58,437 nt of DNA from Ophiocordyceps camponoti-saundersi (nom. inval.) (GCA_003339415.1 PDHQ01000221.1:1-58437); one strand, 5' to 3'; shown: positions 11,401-25,733, counted from the first letter of the stretch. A program made the numbers and translations. The notes: generated by a model not told the origin, from the letters alone.

Positions 11401-13893
11401 TACCTTATTTACCTTTTTAATCTTATAAGTACGCTCGCTATATTCTAACGCTATATTAATATTACTTTAGGCAATTTCTTAAAAGACTTTATTATAATAT
11501 ACTTTAATAATATCTTTATCTATTTAAATAGCTTATATTTTAATTATTAGTTTTAAATATATATTATATTATCGCATTTTCGCTAAGCTAAGCTTTCTCT
11601 TAACTTTAATAAATATAACTTTATTATTTATAAAGTTAAATATTTAAAGTTTATTATTTATATTAATAAAAAAGTAAGACTAGACTTTACTAAGGTCTCC
11701 GCTATTTTTAAATAAGAGGCGCTAATTTATATTTAAAGCGTTTATAAGTTTTTAAAGTTTACTAACTTTTATTATAATTTTATATTTTATTTCTCTAACC
11801 TTATAGCTCCGCTTATTAACTTTATAAAGTAAGGCGCCCTTTTCTATTAAACTAATAAATGCTAGCTTACTTTCGATACGCTTAAGTTTACTTTTATATT
11901 AGCCTCTATTCTCGCTTAATAAAACCTTAACTATAATATAATTATAAAAGCTAATTACTTTAATAAAGCTATAAATAGCTACTTATCCTAAGTTAGCGTA
12001 AACTATATTTTTTAGCTAGTTATATATTATTTTAAAAAACTTCTCCTTAGAAAACGGAACTATATAATTTATAATAAGAAGCTTTTTACTATTATTTCTT
12101 ACTTTAAAGTATAATTTACTAAGCTATATAATATAGCTTAGCTATTTTTAATCTTAACTAATTATAAGGCTTTTAAGTATTTTATTACGCTTAAAGTAAT
12201 AATAAAATATTAAGCGCGTTAAGCTAAGATATTTATTTTTTTTAATTTTTAATTTTAATACCGCTTTAGCGCGTAAGCGTCCTAGCTAGACGCTTTCTTT
12301 TAAAAAGAGTAGGAACGCTATAATATAGAGGATTATTATAGCTAGATTATATAGCTTATCTCTATTTATTTTTTTAAGTTATATTTAGTTTAGTATAGCT
12401 TAGCCCCGCTTAACTCCCTTTTTACTTTACTTTTTACTTTTAATACCTTAGCTCTTTTCTAAGATAAGACCTTATAAGGATTTTAATTAGTAGCTCTTTA
12501 TATTAATCCGCTTTATAATATCTGCTAATAAGCGATTTATTCTTTTATTTAGAATTTTCTGCTAAAAGCTAGTATTTATAAGTAAGTTATAAACTACGTA
12601 TTTTTTATTTATAAGTAATTATAGTTCTAGGGCTATTTTTAAGTTTTTAAATAAAAACCTCTTATTATTATACTTATTTAATAAATATATAATTTCCTTA
12701 TAATAAGATATCTTAATAAAAATATTACTTTAATATTTTTTTAATAAGAATTTTACTAAGATAAGATATTTATAAATATAATATATTTTATTTATAATTA
12801 TTATTATTATAAGGATTACTTAAATTACTAGTAGCGCTAAAAATTACTTTAGCCGCTACCCCTACTTAAATAGTTTTAAACTATTTTCTTAGTAAACTTT
12901 ATAATTAAGCTTCCCGCCTTTAATAAATCTTAGCCTTATTTCTTTATAATTATTATAGATTATCTTTTTAAGTATATTTAGCTTAAAGCTATAATATAAA
13001 TAAATACTAAGTAATATACTAAATACTTTATCTAATATTAATAGCGATTTTATAGCTTCCCCTAAAAGTTAATCTTTAACTGTAAGTTAAACTAAATAAG
13101 TTATAATTATTCTACTTTTTACCGCTTTACTAAGGTATAAAAACTCCTCTTTATAGCTTATTATCCCTGAATTAATAGTAATATAAAGCGTATAAACTAA
13201 AAAATATAAGCTATTTTATATTATATAATCTTCTTTTTATAATTTAACTATCCTTACTATTTACTAATATATTAGCTTACTTTAAATAACCGGGACTTAT
13301 TTATAATAAGTGTTAGTCTTAACCGCTTATTTTACGGCTTTAATATTACCCTCTTAGATTATTTACTTAAAGCTATTACTTTAATCTTATTTTTAAAAAG
13401 TTAAGCTATAGCGTTCGCTTATTACCTTTATAATAATATTAAGCTAGCTTAAGCTTTTATCGCTTAAGCTTAATAATAATAAGAAGATTTATATAATAAG
13501 TCCCGCTATCTTATAAAATAGTTTTAAGAGAGTAATTTTATATAGCTTAACTTTATATATATATAGTTTAACTATTTATCTTAAAAGCTTAATTATCTTA
13601 AAAATAAGTATAAGGTAATAGCTATACCGATATCGCTTATTATTACTTTAAATATATTACTTAGTATATACTTTACTTTTTATATTAACCTTATTAAACG
13701 CGCCGCTAGTAACTCTTTACTTTCTTAGTTACTAGCTAACTCCTAGCTAAACCCCCTCTTACGTTTTTCTTATAATAACTTATCTCTCGATAAGTATAAA
13801 GTTAAGGAAATCCTTATTATAAAAAATATAAGGGGCCGCCGCCTACTAAATAGTCCGCCTTATTATCTTATTTTTATAAAATAAAAAAGCTAT
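8400..13893 (-). repeat. Repeat family E, copy 1 (unrecognised, inverted)
   Basis: The reverse complement of about 8,580-9,200 aligns with 48,600-49,190, including the shared block TATAATAATAAACTAAG. The rest, up to the gypsy LTR at 13,894, has no second copy in the window. It is RIP-degraded with broken frames on both strands. I could not assign a domain or settle the coding strand. A few short GC-rich islands survive, for example around 9,040-9,100. It may be one element or several. Confidence 0.4.
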
Positions 13894-14745
13894 TATTACG
13901 GATTATACTTGTAATTACCTAATCTTACCCGTATAGCCCTTAATCTAAGCTTCTAATAATAAGGAGATAAGGGGTAATAAAAAAGTAAGGGGTTTTACTT
14001 ATTTTAACTAAGTAGTAAGTATTTAAAATAGGAAATTTATAAAGTATAAATAAGTAAGAACTTCCTAAATAAGAATATCTTATAAGGTAAGGGAAGGTTA
14101 TAGAGAGTAGGCTTTTAAGGTGTAAATTATTTAGATTAAAAGCTTAGAGAAGAAGGAAAGGAAAGACCTTTCGAGGGAAGGAAGCCTTCCTTTTATAGAT
14201 TTCCTTCTCTAAGAAACTATCTAATTATATAAGCTAGTTAGAATTTTATAAAATATAGTAAAAGCTTTATATTATAAATATACTAGCGAATAAAATAGCT
14301 TTATTTTATTTTATTAACTTTTATTATATTCTTTTTACTTTAAAATTAAATTCCTATTTTAAAATTAACTTTTAATTTTAAATCTACGTAATTCTTAGCA
14401 AATAAAATAGCTTTATTCTATTCTATTATATTCTATTAGCTTCGAAGTTAATAATAAATTATAATAGATAATTTTTTTATTTATAATAACTAATATTTCT
14501 TTCCGTTCTTAACTATCTTTACCTATTCCTCTTATCTTAAGAATTCTATTTATTCTTCTTATCGATTCTTATCTTATTTTATTATCCGAGGTTTAACCTT
14601 CCGAGGTTTAGCTATAATTTAGATACTAGATACTAGTATTTTTACTTTATTATATAACTATATTATTAAGCGGCTTATATAATAAATACTACTTATATAA
14701 TTAAAATAATACTTTTAACTAGTATTTATATTTTAAATTATTATA
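13894..14745 (-). repeat. Chromovirus LTR, inverted and one unit shorter
   Basis: This is the reverse complement of the 964-bp LTRs at 18,339 and 25,747, running from TATTACGGAT (LTR 3' end) to AATTATTATA (LTR 5' end). It is 852 bp long, 112 bp shorter than those LTRs. The difference matches one copy of the roughly 112-bp internal repeat. Position 14,746 onward starts with CGTTCCCCTTT, the complement of the polypurine tract, which places it as the 3' LTR of a minus-strand element. Confidence 0.85.
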
Positions 14746-15827
14746 CGTTCCCCTTTCTATAATTTATAACTTTATAAACTTTATTATAGAAGAATAATAT
14801 AAAGTATAAATAATAGTTAGTTTAGTAATTAGTTATTTTTATTTTTATAAGAAAAGAAAGAGTATTTCGAAAAAACTTAATAAGGTAAAAATAATTAATT
14901 AGTTTTTATATATATATAAGGTCCTTATAGTTTATATTATTTATAATATTCCCCTTTTTTCAGGTTTTTAATCTTAAAAACTTCTTATTAAAAGTATTTT
15001 TCTTTATTATATTTTATAATAAGTTTAGGTGCTTTAAAGAGTATCTCTTCTATTTTATTAGATAATATCTTATTCCTTCTTCTATCTTTTTATTTATAAT
15101 AGCTTTAAGTTTATATTCTTCTTCGAATAATATAATTTCGATATTTTCTTCTAATTTAGCATCTTTAGGTGCTTTTTCTAGTAAAGAAATATAAAATATA
15201 AGGTATATATATATTCTTTTAGAAAGTTTAAGCTTATAATTAAGGTTATTTAGCTTTTCTTTTATAAGGAAAGGTCCTAATTTTTGAAATTCTAAGGACT
15301 AATTTAGTTATTTTATTTCTATATTTTTCTTTAATAAATAAACTTTATTATTTTTATTAAATAAAGGTTCTTTTTCCCGTTTCTTATTATAATAATAACT
15401 AATTCTTTTTAATATAAAATTTAATTTTAATTTTATATAAGAATATAATAATCTAAGCTATTTAGTATTTAGAATAGTTTTTTTATTATTAGTTTTATTT
15501 AATAAGCTTAGTTTATAAGCTTTTAGATTAAATCTATAATTTACTATAGCGGCGTTATTTTAAAAAATTCTAATTTAGCGGTATTATAAGCTAATTAAGC
15601 TATAAGTAAGTTTATTACTTAATTATCTTATTTATAATTAATATAAGCTTTAAGGTATTATTTTAAAGTTTAATTTAAATATTTTATAGCTTTATTTATT
15701 TCCGGGTAAAAAGTAGTATTTAATTTATACTTAGTTCCTAATTTAGCTATAAAGCTAGCTTAAAATTTAAAATTAAATTTAAAGTCTTTATTACTTATAA
15801 TAACTTTAAGTAAGCCCCTATTTACTA
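14746..15827 (-). pseudogene. 3' end of Ty3/gypsy pol, truncated minus-strand copy
   Basis: The reverse complement is collinear with about 24,625-25,746 of the complete chromovirus: the integrase core from just before its second catalytic Asp block, the integrase C-terminus, the chromodomain and the polypurine tract. It stops abruptly at 15,827 where repeat A copy 3 begins, inside the integrase domain. I do not find the missing 5' part beyond repeat A. It carries many TAA/TAG stops and is not functional. Confidence 0.8.
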
Positions 15828-16092
15828 TTAAAGTTAGAAAAAAATTACTTATAAGTAATTATATAAGTAATTTTTTATAATTTTTTTTATAATTTAAATT
15901 ACTTATAAGTAATTTTTTTTAACTATAATTTAAATTATATAAAAAAAATTATATTATAAGTAATTTTTTTAAAAAAAATACATATAATTTTTTATAATTT
16001 TTTCTTAAAATAAAAATATATTTTTTTTCTAATTAAAAATAATTTATAAAGCTTATAAAACTTAAAAAAGAAAAAAGTTATTAATATTAAAA

Positions 16093-17787
16093 TAATAATA
16101 TATTTTTTATAAATTCCACGCTTATAGCGACGCGGATATAAACTTTTTATTTTTATATTATAAGTAAACTCCGCTCCCTCTATTATTTTATAATAATAGC
16201 TAGCTATACTTAGAGTAACTTTAAGGGGGAGGGTAATACTATATAAGTTAATTATAACTATAAATATTTTTTACTTAAAATATAATTTTACTTTAAATTA
16301 TAATAATTTTAAACTTAAAAATTTATTATATTTATTACTTTATAAGAAGCTAAAGTAAATATTAATAAGATTATTTTAAAAGATACTTTTATTTTTATAT
16401 AAATAATTATTAAATAAGTAGCGAGTTTAAAAAAGTTTAAGGAGGTGCTCTTTTTACTCTAACTCCGTTAATTAGTAATATTTTCTTAGCTATTATAGCT
16501 ATAGTTTCCTCTCTTTTTTATAGCTCTAAGGGGAGCGAAATTTCTCCGATATAAGCTATAATTATAGCTAAAGCGCTAAAGAAAACTATTAAAAAATAAG
16601 TTCCTAAGTAATATAAGTAATAGCTTATAATTTATTTTAACTTTATAGCTACTCCGCTTTAAGTTTAAAGCCTTAAAGCGATTATAATAAATATTAATTA
16701 TAAACTCTATAAGTAAGGCTAAGCTTTTATAATAAGGAAATTACTTAATAATAATATTATAATAATATTTTAAGATATTATTTATAAGCTTTAGTTTAAT
16801 TTAAGGTAATTTTATATTATTTTTAGAGAAAAGGTATGCTTAATTAGCGAAGGTTATACTCTTATTCTAAAAGGGGTATTAGCGCAGGCCTTATAATAAG
16901 GCGGTAAAGAGGCTTTTTAGAAAAAGATTAAATTATTAAATAAAGTTTTACTAATATAATTATATATAAAAAGATATTATTTTAAAACTTAATAGAGTTT
17001 TTTAATAATTGTTCTTAATAGCATAGCGGATATAAACTAAATTTATAATAAAAGTATAATAATATAAGCGAAGAGATTATATTATTACTTTTTTTATTAA
17101 AAATCTTACTTTAAGTAAAGTTAACTTTACTTTAAGATAAGAGCGGTATAAAACTAAGCTAAGAACGCGTATATTACTTACCTTTAAAAGTTTATAAACT
17201 AGAACTTTATATATACTGCCCCTTCTTCCCTTTTAATACTAACTAAAAACTAGTAATAGCTAGGGCGGAAACGCTAAAAAGTAAATATAATAATACCCCC
17301 TCCTTTAACTCTAACTCTATACTTATCCGCGGCTTTACTATAATAATTTAGCTGTTTTTCGAAATTAGCTATTATAAGGTTTATTATAAAATAATAAAAC
17401 TTTTATATATTCCTAAGCTATATTAATAAGGCTTTAATAGATTAGATTATTAAAGCTATTTTAATTAAATATAAGGATTTAGTTTATAGCGATAATAATA
17501 GCTAAAAAGATAAGTAAATTATATAAACTTTATATTAAACTTAGTTTACGTGTATTTTTACTATTACGGAGTCCGGTTTAAGGGAAATATTAGCTTTTAA
17601 ATTACTAATTAATACCTAACTTATTAAATATATAAAATATAAGGTATAGGCGGGGTTTAACTTAAAGCTAAGGTAACGCTTAAGAGGAGGGTTTTACTTT
17701 AATTTCTCTAGTTTTTCCCCTTTTTAAAATATATATAAATTAGTTCTAAGCTATACGAGGCGTATTAGCGTATAAATTATTATTATT
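16093..17787 (+). mobile_element. Element F, copy 2, internally deleted
   Basis: This is collinear with 5,052-6,899. ATTAATATTAAAA flanks it on both sides (16,080-16,092 and 17,788-17,800), a target-site duplication inside repeat A. Relative to copy 1 it lacks about 170 bp (copy 1 about 6,016-6,184), which removes part of the zinc-knuckle region. Otherwise both copies share the GC-rich front, the AAGCGGAGT-like core and the (ATT)n tail. Confidence 0.7.
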
Positions 17788-18338
17788 ATTAATATTAAAA
17801 GAAAAATCAAATTATATTTTAGAAAAAAAAAATAAAAAATATAAAAAAAGATAGATAAATAGATATAAAGTACTATATATATTATTTTTATATATTAAAA
17901 GTAGAATATTTATTTTTATTATTTTTCTATATTTTTATTTTTATTTTTAAAAAATATATTAAAAAAGAATAAAAATATTAGTAATCTTACCTTATATAAA
18001 CTAAATATATTATATAAAGCTGAGAAAAAGGCTATATAAGATAACTTTTAAGCTTATATAAAGAATAAACTTTTTAGTAAAAGGTTTTATTTTTTTTTAT
18101 TTTTTTTAAAATTTATTTAATATTTTTTAAAAATACTTAAAACTCCTACGTTATACTAAGCCCTTAGAAAGCTAATATTAAAATTAACTTATAAATATAA
18201 GGGATAAAAATATAAAATAAATTATATAAGAAACTTTATAAAAAAAAAATCTTATATAAAAAGCTTAATATTATAGCTATCCTAATAAGCTAGAAATAAA
18301 ATAAAACGTACTTTTTCTACTTTTTAAGAAACTAAGTT

Positions 18339-19302
18339 TATAATAATCTAGGATATAAATACTAGTTAAAAGTACTATTCTTATTATATAAGTAGTATTT
18401 ATTATATAAACAGCTTAATAATATAAATTATATAATAAAGTAAAAATACTAGTATCTAGTATTTAAATTATAGCTAAACCTCGGAAGGTTAAATACCGGA
18501 TAATAAGATAAGATAATAAAGATAAGAATAACGAATAAAATTCCTAAGATAAGAAGAACGGTTAGAGACGGTTAAAAACGGAAAGAAATATTAGCTATTA
18601 TAAATAAAGAATTATCTATTATAATTTATTATTAGCTTAGAAGCTAATAGAACATAATAGAATAAGATAAAGCTATTCTATTCGCTAAGGAATATAATAG
18701 ATTTGAAATCAAGGGTTGATTTTAAAGCAGGAATTTAATTTTAAAGTAAAAGAATATAATAGAAGCAAATAGAATAAGATAAAGCTATTCTATTCGCTAA
18801 GGAATATAGTGGATTTAAAATTAAGGGTTGATTTTAAAGCAGGAATTTAAGTTTAAAGTAAAAAGAATACGATAGAAGTAAATAGAATAAAATAAAGCTA
18901 TTCTATTCGCTAGGGTATTTATAATATAAAGCTTCTATAGTATTCTATAGCTTTCTAGCTAGCTTATATAATTAGATAGTTTCTTAGAGAAGGAAAACTA
19001 TAAAAGGAAGGCTTCCTTCCCTCGAAGGGTCTTTCCTTTCCTTCTTCTTTAAGCTTTTAATCTAAATAATTTGCACCTTGAAAGCCTACTCTTTATAATT
19101 TTCCCCTGCCTTATAAGATATTCCTATTTAGGAAGTTCTTACTTATTTATACTTTATGAATTTCCTATTCCGGCTACCTACTACCTAGTTAAAGTAAGTA
19201 AAGCCCCTTACCTTCTTATTACCCCTTTTCTCTCTTTATCTTTAGAAGCTTAGATTAAGGGCTATAAGTAAGATTAGGTAATTACGGGTACGATCCGTAA
19301 CA
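18339..19302 (+). repeat. Chromovirus 5' LTR
   Basis: This 964-bp direct repeat of 25,747-26,710 carries two full copies and a partial copy of a roughly 112-bp unit (about 18,660-18,915) built on the block CTATTCTATTCGCTA. A 60-codon frame at 19,071-19,253 recurs at 26,479-26,661 only because the LTRs are identical in layout, and it does not look like a gene. Confidence 0.92.
18660..18915 (+). repeat. Tandem ~112-bp repeat inside the LTR
   Basis: Two successive units each contain GGGTTGATTTTAAAGCAGG and end with AAAGCTATTCTATTCGCTA, followed by a partial unit. The same array is present in the 3' LTR (about 26,068-26,320). The inverted LTR at 13,894-14,745 has one unit fewer. Confidence 0.8.
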
Positions 19303-19510
19303 CGTTAAAAGCTTCTTTACTACTATAACTGCCTTATAAGTACGAAGAATAAGAAGAGAGTATACTAAAGAATTCCTTTCCTAGAAAAATAGAAAAAAAA
19401 AAAATAGAGAAAAATAGAAAAATAGAAAAATAGTACTTTTTTAACCGTATATATCTCCATAGAAATAAAAGGTAAAAATCCACTTTTTTCTTTCCTAATT
19501 AGGAAATAAG

Positions 19511-20400
19511 CGGCGCTACCTAGTAATATATAATATATCTAATATAACCTCCCCTACACCCCCCTATACTGCTACTAATCCTAGACCTATTATAAATATT
19601 AGTAAGGTCCCGAGACCTAAATACTTTAGCGGGGAAGATAACGATTTATAAGCGTTCTTAACTAATATTAGAGCTTATTTTAGGCTCTATTCTTCCGCCT
19701 TTTATAATAAACCGATAAAGGTAATTTATACTTCTACTTGCTTAGAAGGTATAGCTTTAGACTAGTTCGAACCTATATTAAGGAATTATTTAGAACTTAT
19801 AGATAATAGGGAAGAAGAAACGGAGCTTATTTTTACTAGTTTCGATCGATTTAAAGAAAAATTACGGGAAGTTTTCGGCTAGTAAGATAAAGCTAGAACT
19901 ACAGAGTATAAATTATAAACCTTATAGCAAAAAGGGGCTGCTTCTAGCTACGCTACTAAATTCCGATAAATAACTAGTAAGTTAGACTAGGAAGACGAAG
20001 CCCTTATAGCTATTTTTTACGAAGGACTAAAAGACGAAGTAAAAGACGAACTATATAAGTAAGACCGGCCCGAAGAATTATCTACTTATATAGCTTCTGC
20101 TATTAAAATCGACGATCGACTCTTCGAAAGAAAATAATAAAAATAAGGAGGTAAAAATACCTCTTCTTATATTAATAAAGGTAATAAAAAATATAAGAAA
20201 AATTACGCTAATTAAGGAGACCTTATAGATCTAGATATAGTATCCTCGAAGCTTATTATCTGCTTCTTTTATAAGAAAGAAGGCTATATTATAAAAAACT
20301 ACTTTAAAAAATAGGGAAAAGGAAAAGGGAAAGGAAAAGGAATAGGAAAAACCTCTTCTACGAATAGTAAGACGATTAATATTATTTCTTCCTACCTAAC
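19511..20400 (+). pseudogene. Chromovirus gag, broken
   Basis: The frame starting near 19,511 gives a Thr/Pro-rich leader, then a capsid-like region (PKYFSGEDNDL at about 19,615, AFLTNIRAYF, then a LEG-type block). A CCHC zinc knuckle at about 20,259-20,302 is now CxxY...Y...Y because C-to-T changes altered Cys and His codons. Stops are mainly TAG/TAA at expected Trp/Gln positions. In the family this is the structural protein that packages element RNA; here it cannot be made. Confidence 0.8.
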
Positions 20401-23400
20401 TACTAATTATAATACGCTAGGCCTAAATAGGAAGGAACGGAGTGCTATTCGTAGTACGAAATTTAAACTACCGACGAAAAAAGATAACTTAAACTAAGAG
20501 GAATATAAATTCCGAGAAAAACTTAGACGGTAATATAACCTAGAACTTATAGCTAATACGCTATTCCTAGATAGCTAGAATACGGTTAGGAATACGAAGA
20601 AGCTTCTAAAGCTTATAAGTCCTTTAGAAGCTAGTACGGAATTCGATTCCGGAGGAGAGTTTTACCCGCCGGGTAAAAATAACCCTTTTAAAACGTATAA
20701 GTAAGTTACGGAAGAATAGTTTAAAGATAGAAAAGAAGGAATTTAAGGAATTCCTTACTATTCTAACTTACTTAGCTAGTATAGCCTTTCGGAAAACTCG
20801 ATTTCTACCCTTAGTCTTAACGACTATATTAATAACCTTAACGGAATAAGGGAAGACTACGAACCTATCCTAGAAGATAACCTTATTCCGGAAGATAAAA
20901 TTAAAAAGGAAGAAGAAGAATTACCCCTTCTTACGGCAGAATATCTTTATATTATCGAAACCGATAGTAAAGAAGAAGACGAAAAAATATAGTATTTTAT
21001 TAAAATAAAGGAACTAATTCTAAAAGAATTCGAAGACTAGAAAAATAATAGCTACCTTCCTTATAACGAATTATTCTAACACTTAAGCTACTTAGAAGAA
21101 TTCTTTAATAAGTATAAGTAAGCGTATTATAATCTTAGCTAGTAATTTTACTACGATAAGGACTGCGATTTTTATCTACCGGAAAAATAAAACGCTAATT
21201 ATTACCCGTCCTTACTAACTTTTTATAAGGAAGCTAGCTTTATCGACGAAAGGTTTTTTATTAAAGAAATAGAATTCCTTCTCGATAGGGAAACTAATTA
21301 TAGGATTCTTAAGGAAAATAAGGGAAATAACTACGATTTTTAACCCCGAATTCTTAGTATCGAATTAGATACGATTTAGGCTATGCTTACCTTTATAAAA
21401 GAATTATTAATAAAAGGGCTTATAGGAAGCGGATCCCTTACCGAGGAAAATAGTCCCGGAAAGTAGGATTTCCTAACGTAGCCTAAGGAATTTAAAGAAA
21501 ACCTTAAGGGAAAAGGGAAAGCCTCTATTTAAGAAAGGTAAATAGAGGTATAACTAATAAGAATAAGGATTTTAGTAAGGATTTAGGAACGGAAAGGCGT
21601 TATTATAACTATCCTAAATTATAAAGTATTAATACTATTACTATTAAAACCGATAGTACTAAAATCCCTATTTCTAAACTAACCTTTATTTTAAGATATA
21701 AAGGAAAAGAAGTAATTACCTTTATAGATAGCGGAGCTGCTAGTAATTATATTTTACCTATAGCTATAAAACGTCTAAACTTAAGCTATATAAAAAAGAA
21801 AACGCCTAATATAGTAAAAAACGCCGAAGGATTTAATTTTTAGTTTAATAAGGGAATAATTTTATACGAAACTAATTACTTCGAATTTAAAATAGGACCT
21901 AATACCTTTACTAATACCTTCGATATTTCTAAAATAGCAGAATACGATATAATATTAAGTTATCCTTTTCTTTATAAATATAATCCGCAAATTAACTAGA
22001 AAACCGGCTAAGTTAAATTTATAGACGATTATTTAATATTTAATACTTCTAATAGTAATACTAGTAAAAATAATCGAATAGATTCTAGAAGGAAAAATAA
22101 ACCGAGAAGGTATAATTATAATAACGGTAAGAAGCCTTATTATAAGATTTCTAGAAATACTAATAGAAGTAAGTTAAGCGTAAAAAATAAGTAATCTAGA
22201 TCTATAAAAAACGATTACTATAAGAATAGACGATCGAATATAAATAGTTATAATAAAAGTCGACCTTATTATAATTATACGAATAGAAAAGAAAATACTA
22301 GGTTTAATAACGCCTTAGGAAATCTTTATAAAGGATTTAGCTCGAGAAATTTTAAAGAGGCGAGAAGCCCGAATAACGAGAATAGTTCGATTAAAGAAAT
22401 TAAAGAAAGGAAAAACTTCTTTAATAATAAGCAGAAATTTACTATAAGAAATAAATATAATTATTATAAGTAAGAACCTTATAATAAAGCTAAAAGTAAT
22501 AAAATCTATAGTAAAATACCTTATATTATTACTACGTTAGCTACTATTTCTAGCGTAGATTATAAGGAAGAAATAGCTTCTTATTCTAAAGAAAAATTAG
22601 AACGCTATAAATTAATACCTAAAGAAATTTTAGAAGAATTCTTAGATATATTTAAAAAACCCCCGGATAATACCTTACTTAAAAGAAGCCTATAAGATTA
22701 CGAAATTAAATTAAAGCCTAATTCGGAACCGCGATTTACACGAATTTATAATAGTAACGAAAAATAACTATAAGTATTAAAAGAATATCTAGAAGAATAA
22801 ATTAAAAAGGGATATATAAAACCTTCTAAAAGCCCTTATAGAGCTCCTATTACCTTTGCTAATAAATCGGGTAAAGAAAAAGATAAATTAAGGCCCGTAA
22901 TCGACTATCGAAAATTAAATAACGATACTATTAAGGATAGAACGCCGATACCTTTAATTATAGAACTAAAAGATAGATTAAGCTAGAAATAGTATTTTAC
23001 TAAGCTAGATTTAAAACTAGCTTATTATTAAATACGAATAGCGGAAGGAGACGAATATAAAATAGCTTTCGGAACTAGATACGGAAGTTACGAATATTTA
23101 ATATTACCTTTAGGACTATATAATAGCCCCGCTACTTTTTAAAAACGTATAAATTATATTTTAAGAAATTATTTAGATATATTTACTATAACTTATTTAG
23201 ACGATATTATTATATTTTTAGATACCTTAGAAGAATATAAAATTTACTTAAGAAAGGTATTAGAAGCCTTACGGAAAGCCGAATTATATATTAATCCTAA
23301 GAAATACGAATTCTTTTCTAAAGAAGTTAAATTTCTAGGCACTATTATAACCCTTTATAATATTAAAATAGACCCTAGCAAATTAGAACCTTTAAAGGAC

Positions 23401-25512
23401 TAGCCTATACCTAAATTAATTAAAAATATATAGTAATTTATAGGATATTATAATTATTATAGAAAGTTTATTAAAGACTTTTCTAATATAATTATTCCTA
23501 TATTAATAGTAATAAAATTAGCTAAAAAAGAACCTTTTAAATAGACTAAAGAAGCTAATATAGCTTTTAATTCCCTTAAGGAAAAGCTAATCTTAGTACC
23601 TATATTAATAACTTATAATTCGAAATAGCCTTTAATATTAGAAACCGACGCTTCTAATTACGCTATAAGAGCCTAATTAAGCTAGGAAAATAATACTATA
23701 TTATACCCTATAGCTTTCTATTCTAAGAAGCTAGTAAATTCGGAAATTAACTATCCTATTTACGATAAAGAATTTTTAGCTATTATTAAAGTAATTAAAG
23801 AATTTAAGCACTATATATTAGGAAACGAATTTAAATTAAGGATTTATATTAATTATAAAAATATAAGCTATTTTAGTACGAGTTAAACCTTAAATAGCCG
23901 ACAAATTAGGTAGGCTAAATTCCTTACTAATTATAATTACGAAATTATATATAAAAAAGAAAGTGAGAATAAAAGAGCTAATATTATTAGTAGAAGACCT
24001 GATTTAGATACCGGTATAATACCTATAACGACTAATTTCCTTAAAATAAATAACGAAGGAAATTTAGAATAAAATACCTTAAACGCTATATTTAAGGTAG
24101 AAGCTAATAATTCTATATTAAAATAAATAAAAGAAGCCTATAAAGATACTAATTTTAAGGTTTATAAAGATATTAAGTAGATAGATAACTTAGCTTATTT
24201 AAAAGAGAAGTTATTTATACCTCCGAATATAGTAGAAACTATAGTTAAAGAATTCTACGAATTACCTATTTACGGCTATTAAGGAATATAAAAAACTTAT
24301 AATAGAATTAAAGCTTATTATAATACGAAAAACCTTAAAAAAGCTATTATTAAAGTTATTAAAAACTATAATATTTATAATAAATCTAAAACCTTAAGAT
24401 ATAAACTTTACGGATTTCTATAACCTATAATAGTTACCGAATAACCTTAGGAAAATATAGCTATAGATTTTATAGTTAAATTACCCTTATCGGTAGACCT
24501 TATAACTAATATAGAATATAATTCTATTCTAGTTATAACTAATAGATTAACTAAATACGGCTATTTTATACTTACGATAAAGGCTTTATCTGCTAAAAAA
24601 TTAAGTTATTTATTTTTAAGAACGATAGTAGCAGATAGAGGCTTACTTAAAGTTATTATAAGCGATAGAGACCCTAAGTTTAATTCTAAATTCTAGACTA
24701 GCCTTATATCTAAGCTAGGAACTAAGTATAAATTAAGTACTACTTTCTACCTAGAAACTAACGGGGCTACGGAACGCCTAAATTAGACTTTAAAATAATA
24801 CCTTAAAGCCTATATTAATTACGAATAAGATAACTAGGTAATAAACCTACTTATAGCTTAGTTAGCTTATAATACCGCCGAATCGGAATCTATTAAAATA
24901 ACGCCCGCTATAGCGAATTACGAATTTAACCCGGAAGCCTATAAACTAAGCCTATTAGATAAAACTAATAATGAAAAAGCTATTCTAAATACCGAACAGC
25001 TTAGATCTCTATATTCTTATATAAAATTAGAATTAGATTTTATAGCTAAAAGAATTAGTTATTATTATAATAAGAAACGCGAAAAAGAACCCTTATTTAA
25101 TAAAAACGATAAGGTTTATTTATTAAAGAAAAATATAGAAACTAAACGGCCTAATTAGTCCTTAGAATTTAAAAAATTAGGACCTTTCCTTATAAAAGAA
25201 AAGCTAAATAACCTTAATTATAAGCTTAAACTTCCTAAAGGAATATTTATTTATCTAGTATTTTATATTTCCTTACTAGAAAAAGCACCTAAAGATGCTA
25301 AATTAGAATAAAATATCGAAACTACGGTATTAGAAGAAGAATACGAACCTAAAGCTATTATAGATAAAAAGATAGAAGAAGGTATAGTATATTATCTAAT
25401 AAAATAGAAGGGATACCCTTCTAAAGGAAATACCTAGGAACCTGCTAAGCACCTAACTAAGGCACCTAAACTTATTAAAAAATTTAATAAAAATAAAGAA
25501 AAACACCTTTAA
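20401..25512 (+). pseudogene. Chromovirus pol (PR-RT-RH-IN-chromodomain), broken
   Basis: Domains in order: aspartic protease DSGAASNYI at about 21,725; reverse transcriptase from about 22,800, with RPVIDYRKLN at about 22,890, a TKLDLKLAYY block at about 23,000 and YLDDIIIF at about 23,195; RNase H with ETDAS at about 23,640; integrase with a zinc-binding N-terminus near 24,230, core IDFIVKLPLS at about 24,460 and SDRDPKFNS at about 24,660; and a chromodomain at about 25,345-25,470 (EPKAIIDKKIEEGIVYYL). The YLDD aspartates survive because their codons are not in TpG context. Dozens of TAA/TAG stops abolish expression. The 20,401-21,650 stretch between gag and protease is an acidic linker with no clear domain. 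Confidence 0.88.
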
Positions 25513-25733
25513 TAAGAAGTTTTTAAGATTAAAAACCTTAGAAAGGGGAACGTTACGAATAATATAATAATAGGAACCCTATATAAAATCTAATTAATTA
25601 TTTTTACCTTATTAAGTTTTTTCGAAATACTCTTTCTTTTCTTATAAGAATAAAAATAACTAATTAACTAACTAACTATTATTTATACCCTATATTATTC
25701 TTCTATAGTAAAGTTTATAAGGTTATAAACTAT

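Noticed and set aside
19071..19253. A 60-codon ATG frame, repeated at 26,479-26,661
   Set aside because: Both lie at the same place in the two LTRs, with no conserved protein features. They exist because the LTRs are duplicates.
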